A stretch of 64,000 nucleotides of DNA. Source: Asterias rubens (taxonomy: Eukaryota > Echinodermata > Asteroidea > Forcipulatida > Asteriidae). Shown here piece by piece: positions 59,501-64,000 of this stretch. The number at the start of each line of letters is the position of its first letter. The first letter of the stretch is position 1. The notes under the pieces are model-generated. The model saw nothing but the letters and a program-made list of their open reading frames with translations, was not told where the DNA came from and did not search any database. The stretch spans positions 10,390,866-10,454,865 of the forward strand of contig NC_047080.1 of NCBI RefSeq assembly GCF_902459465.1, read 5' to 3'. The translations under genes and the position numbers were made by a program.

Positions 59501-62500
59501 CCATTCCGCAATTGCTCTCTGCCCATTGTCTGCGATGAATTCGTCGAGCAGGAATTCGGAACTGGTGAGTTGAACTTTGTAAAACCACTTAATTTTTTGG
59601 CGGATTTTCTGGCATTCTGATAAAGGTAGCATCAGATTTTTGACGTAACCTATCTCTGTGAAATTATTTATACATGCAAAACCACTGATTTAACTACTAA
59701 TTATTTTGCTTCAAGGAGAGTGAATGGTAAACTAATCAGTTTACCCCAAATTGTGGCATGTCATTTACTTTTAGAAGCCTATAGATAAAGAGCTGTATGT
59801 CTAGTTATTATTCTTCTTCTTCTTCTTCATATCCCCCTAGGTGCTGTGAAGATTACCCCAGCCCATGACCCCAACGATTACGATGTCGGAAAACGTCACA
59901 ACCTGGAATTTATTACAATGATTACTGATGATGGGAACATCACTGATATCTGTGAGCAGTTCAAGGTAAAGGATTGTTGACCGTGTTAGTCGACGAGGTA
60001 AAAGGAAAACCGTGCAATTTCGAGGCATGTTTGTGTGGATCATTGTATTCTGCTTTTGCAACATCTTTCTACCCAAAGGCCAACTCGACCGATCCAAGGC
60101 AACGTGTTCCTTTAATGAGTACCATTTGACTTTTCTCTTATCCCATGTGTGGTTATCTCAGTTCTAAAATCAAATATTGTGTTTGTGACTTTGATAACAG
60201 AAAACCTTTATTTGAATCACCAGTTAAAAGCAGACCTGAGATTGCCTATGACAAACTGGGGAATGAACTTACTGGTTAGGAAATGAGCAGTTTTAAACAC
60301 AATCTTTCTTATCTGATCAAAAGTTCATGAAGGGTGAACAGGTGGTTTTGGGTACCACTGTCATTTACTGACACAAATATCTGCACAATTTTACAGTTTC
60401 TTGTGTATAATGCATCTTCTTATTTGTTGTGCTATTAGGGGATGAAGCGATTTGAAGCTCGTAAGGCTGTGTTAGCCGCTCTGAAGGAGAAGGGTCTCTA
60501 CAAAGAAACAAAAGAGAACCCAATGGTTGTTCCTATCTGTAGGTGAGTCAAATTCCTGAGATGTATCTAGTTATGTATCAATTTATGAAGGTCCTGCGGC
60601 GTACTCAGCAGCCACTGCCAGCAACACTGGGGCAAAACCTGTTCTCTTAAGGAAACACGTTGCCTTGGATCAGACGAGTTGGTCTATACAAAGCTTTTGA
60701 AACCATTTGTTATGAAATGCATATGGTTAGAAAGATGTTTTAAAAATAGAATATAATGATCCACACAAGTATCACTCAAAATTGCACGGTTTTCCATTTA
60801 CGTCGCGAACGAACACGATCTGCCATTTATGGGAGTCAAAAATTTGACTCCCATAAATGGCCGACGGTGTTAGTCGATGAGGTAAAAAGAAAATCATGCA
60901 ATTTCGAGGCATATTTGTGTAGATCATTGTATTCTTCTTTTAAAACATCTTTCTACCCATATGCATTTTATAACAAACGGTTACAGGATGCTTTTCAAGG
61001 ACCAACTCAACCGATCCAAGGCAATGTGTTCCTTTAACAATACGCTTAAATGTGTTCTTTTACATGCATTTACACAACTCAGTGGAGGTCCAATCTGAAG
61101 GATGCAGCAATAATGGTTTGTGGCTTGCTTTAGGACACAAGTGCCAAGGCCAGGGGTGGATTTCACAAAGAGTTAGGACTAGTCTTATCTCGAGTTAGGA
61201 CCATATACTCGTCCTAACTTAGGACTATCCATGCAATTTGTATATCTCCTAGGACTCGTCCTAGGTTAGGACTAGTCCTAACTCTTTGTGAAATCGACCC
61301 CTGGATGCAAACCCACACTCTGCTGATCTTTAACAGATGTTGTGTCCGGTGCTTTAACCGCTCTGCCACGACTCTAAAATGCCGTCATCAGGGACAAGTC
61401 GAGGCCACCTTTCTCGCTTTTTAATAAATCAGAATTAAATTAGAGTTTCACTCATTTATTTGCACGGGATGCTGAGGCCAAGACTAATGTACTGAATGTT
61501 CATTCGTACTAAAAGGTACATATGAACCTCATCATCGATATGACATAATGGCAATTTGTATGGTCTCCATTCCAGCCGCTCCAAAGATATTGTTGAGCCT
61601 CTGCTTAAGCCACAGTGGTATGTGGACTGCACAGACATGGCGGCAAAGGCCATCAAGGCTGTAGAGGAAGGCCAGCTCAAGATTGTACCAGACATGCACA
61701 TCAAGACATGGAACAACTGGCTGACGAACATCAGGTCAGTGTGTGGTTCAAAATTTGTATTTTTATTTATTCTTGACATACCCGAAAGCACAATTAGCGC
61801 CATAACAGAATGGATACGAGAAGAAATGTTTAGTTTTAGATGTGGGAAGAAAACCCCAAATGGGGGAAAACCCATGTAATCCGGTAGGGGCAGAAAACCC
61901 AATCCACATACAATGCTCCGGTCTGAGGTGGGGTTCGAACCAGGGTCCACTGGTAGTTTTCCTCTGGTAAGGGGCACTTCTTTGAGAAAAACGTAAATTT
62001 GTATTGAAACCTTGCAAAGGGCACCTCGGCAAAAGCACAGCGTGCCATGGGTTAATTTGAGGCCTGAACCTTTTTTAAAAAACACAATAATAGTGGCTTC
62101 TTATATATTGCTCAAATCCATCACTCACTGACGCTCATGGTGCTCTAACATTATTACCCCTAGTTACTGTAAAAGTATCACTTCAAATTAAGAAAGCCCA
62201 AACTGTTGTTGATGTTATTGTTATTGTTGTTTTTTATCTAGGCAATGGTGCATCTCTCGTCAGCTTTGGTGGGGCCACCGTATCCCGTGTTATTTTATCA
62301 CTGTCAGCGATGATAAGGTCCCCGCCGGTGATGTAAGTCACAATATGATTCGTTTTTAAATTCAGCAAATAGTGCTGTCGTTTTTGCTTTTTCAGACTAC
62401 TAGACTACTTATCATTAGGCAATCTGACTGTCTGTTTACCATCTGGGCCCAATTTCATAGCGCTGCTTAGCGGCTGATTTTTTGCTTACTGTGCGATTTC

Positions 62501-64000
62501 TATTTCATAGCGCTGCTAACCGTAAGCACACAAAAGGCATGCTAACCTTCCGGTGCTTACCGCACAAAGAGATATGACATCACAATGCAAATCCATGGTA
62601 AATGTGCAATATGGCCGCCCAATTCTTCTGCTAACCTGTGAAATACGCTTGCACCTTAGCGAATTTTTCTGCTACAGTAAGCACGAAAATTTGTTTACCG
62701 TTTTGCAGCGCTATGAAATTCGGACCTGATCTTTCAATGAATTCTTGAACTTTCTGGAGATGATTGAAGTAAAGGGTTTGTTTCAAAAAAAAAGGGGGGG
62801 GGGCAAGCGGGGATGCTACATTTGTGTAAAGTAGGATTTGAAACTTTGTATGGTGGAAATACAAGATAGTATTAGGTTTGCGGTAAAGCCATGTAATGAT
62901 AATATCTAAATGAGTTGGGGTGGTTCTGAAAAGAACCGTTGGTTTTAACTCGACATTTCAATCAATGATCGTCTTCAGAAGAGCATACTGATCGAAACGT
63001 CGAGTTGAAACCAACGGTTCTTTTCAGAACCACCCAAACTCATTTAGCAGTATTAGAGAATATCATAACAATGAGTTACCTCAAACCTTTACATTTGTGT
63101 ATTTCTTACATTTGTGTACATTATAATTTTATGTTTCAATTTTGATTATTTTGACAGAACGTGGACAACAATTACTGGGTTAGTGCCAGAACAGAAGCCT
63201 TGGCTCTGGAGAAAGCTGCAAAACGGTTCAACGTTCCAGCTGAGAAAATCTCACTCAAACAAGGTACGGTACAGAATATAAATATGGGTGTCAAAGCCAA
63301 CATTGATCAAATATATACAAAGTATCAGAAGAATATTTTAATCTGTGATATTTCTGACCATTTGCCTCATAATAACTTATTCATCATTTCCCTGTCCATC
63401 AAAACAATTTCGCAGACATTCTGTTGACAGTATGCAGCGCTTCAGAAATAGCTTAAATCATGAAGATTGGTCTTCAGTCCTGAGCCCAGTTGAACCCAAT
63501 GGTTGATTTAAGAATTTCATGACCACTTTTTAACCATTTACACAGCATTTATATTCCTCTTGACAGATTCAAACACTCTCCAACAAAAAAACTCAACAAA
63601 GGTCGCAATAGATTTCCCTCAATCTTCTTAAATCCATCAATCATAAAAATGTGCTTTATCGTTAACCAAAAACTTAAGATGACAATTCGGTAGCATGTAT
63701 TCCTTTGCACTTTCTTTCTAACAGATGAAGACGTACTTGACACATGGTTCTCATCAGCACTTTTCCCATTCTCCATCTTTGGATGGCCTGACAAGGTAAA
63801 CTCTTCTCCCAAAAATAATTAAACAAATTTTTATATTGCCTAAGAAGACATAGCCAATACAAAGGGAAAAACAAGTTCTAATTGATATTTTGACCTTTGT
63901 ACTCTGAATGACCTTTGACCTTTACAGACTGAAGACCTTGAAGTCTTCTATCCCGGTACCCTTCTAGAGACTGGTCACGACATCCTCTTCTTCTGGGTAG
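53538..64000 (+). CDS. VARS1: Valyl-tRNA synthetase, cytosolic (5' part; runs off window)
   Basis: Charges tRNA-Val with valine and edits mischarged threonine. Exons: 53538-53747, 54336-54411, 55241-55341, 56057-56184, 57188-57352, 57930-58131, 58870-58978, 59385-59564, 59841-59965, 60439-60542, 61576-61734, 62242-62332, 63158-63263, 63725-63795, 63928-beyond 64000; 633 residues so far. A lysine/alanine-rich linker ([11 protein letters not shown]...) leads into [12 protein letters not shown], the class I HIGH motif as HVGH (156-159), [13 protein letters not shown], the editing domain ([36 protein letters not shown]), [14 protein letters not shown] and [17 protein letters not shown]. The KMSKS region and anticodon domain lie beyond the edge. 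Start sits in ACCATGG with an in-frame TAA at 53517-53519, so the GST-like N-terminal domain of vertebrate VARS1 is absent here. Identification is firm. Confidence 0.95.
54465..54590. mobile_element. Foldback element in a VARS1 intron
   Basis: GCCGATTTCACAAAACTTTA plus AAGTCCACTTGCGCAAC pair with GTTCCGCAAGTGGACTAAC and AAAGTTTCGTGAAATCGGC. A looser relative occupies 57695-57830. Confidence 0.7.
55360..55690 (-). mobile_element. SINE in a VARS1 intron
   Basis: TATATAGCGC, GTTTACAAGGTGCTACGGCG and GGACACAAGTGTCACGGCTG mark the common SINE body in minus sense; the tRNA head is truncated. Starts about 18 bp after exon 3. A family C MITE follows at 55711-55905. Confidence 0.65.
58262..58345 (-). 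repeat. tRNA-like SINE head
   Basis: Minus strand shows CCTCGGTAGTCTAGTTGGTA and GTGGGTTCGAATCCCACCCG, box A- and box B-like. The anticodon arm does not fold properly, so it is not a working tRNA. Confidence 0.5.
59098..59335. mobile_element. Foldback element with GGGTGCGTTCGATTAGCTTC ends
   Basis: Left end GGGTGCGTTCGATTAGCTTC pairs with GAAGCTAATCGAACGTACCC at 59312-59331; inner CCCAAGTG/CACTTGGG blocks pair less well. VARS1 intron. Confidence 0.75.
59972..60115 (+). mobile_element. 3' part of family G MITE
   Basis: ACCGTGTTAGTCGACGAGGT to AAGGCAACGTGTTCCTTTAA, starting about 10 bp after the VARS1 exon 9 donor. Confidence 0.7.
60585..61375 (-). mobile_element. SINE interrupted by two MITEs
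   Basis: SINE body pieces lie at about 60585-60650 and 61040-61150, and the tRNA-like head at 61310-61375. A complete family G MITE (60652-61040, TTAAGGAAACACGTTGCC to GGCAATGTGTTCCTTTAA) and a family D palindrome (61153-61303) are inserted into it. Confidence 0.7.
62447..62728. mobile_element. Family C foldback element
   Basis: GGGCCCAATTTCATAGCGCT to GCAGCGCTATGAAATTCGGA; VARS1 intron 12. Confidence 0.7.
62885..63050. mobile_element. Family E foldback element
   Basis: GGTGGTTCTGAAAAGAACCG and TTGGTTTTAACTCGACATTT pair with AAACGTCGAGTTGAAACCAA and CGGTTCTTTTCAGAACCACC. VARS1 intron 12, about 100 bp before exon 13. Confidence 0.8.

Noticed and set aside
61456-62085. 209-codon minus-strand ORF
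   Set aside because: It is antisense to VARS1 exon 11 and continues across a repeat that also occurs at 26378-26530; no family signature.

Overview
This is eukaryotic, AT-rich, intron-rich animal DNA. The gene set is a Cys-loop channel, an Ig/TIR receptor, ODF2/cenexin, EXOSC2 and cytosolic VARS1. Together with heavy small-transposon load it suggests an invertebrate deuterostome, most likely an echinoderm. That assignment is inference; nothing in the window proves the species.

Layout, left to right. 2992-8307 (minus): four exons of a nicotinic-type Cys-loop receptor subunit whose last exon (TM4) is not seen and probably lies off the left edge. 13151-14007 (minus): a two-coding-exon CPYC glutaredoxin, with a likely 5' non-coding exon near 15 kb. 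20408-31794 (plus): a 13-exon, about 895-residue single-pass receptor made of a signal peptide, an unrecognised N-terminal region, one Tie-like laminin-type EGF module, four Ig-like units, a membrane segment and a cytoplasmic TIR domain. 34254-46218 (plus): the complete 17-coding-exon ODF2/cenexin gene (838 aa). 49122-53099 (minus): complete EXOSC2 (RRP4, 289 aa, 8 exons). 53538-64000 (plus): the first 15 coding exons of VARS1, running off the right edge. EXOSC2 and VARS1 are head to head, with 438 bp between their start codons.

The coding models were built by hand from conserved protein matches and GT/AG junctions with consistent phase. For all six genes the joined exons keep an open frame.

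Most non-coding DNA is made of small non-autonomous elements: several MITE families with palindromic ends and TTAA-type termini (probably piggyBac-like), foldback hairpins, tRNA-derived SINEs, and a few LINE reverse-transcriptase tails. Several sit within a few bases of splice sites of the TIR receptor, and one appears to supply the 3' splice site of its TIR exon. A near-identical 0.7-kb inverted pair (11.1 kb and 22.5 kb) flanks the glutaredoxin locus.

The genes have unrelated jobs (ion channel, redox, innate-type signalling, centriole, RNA decay, translation). The item most worth follow-up is the EGF-Ig-TIR receptor.
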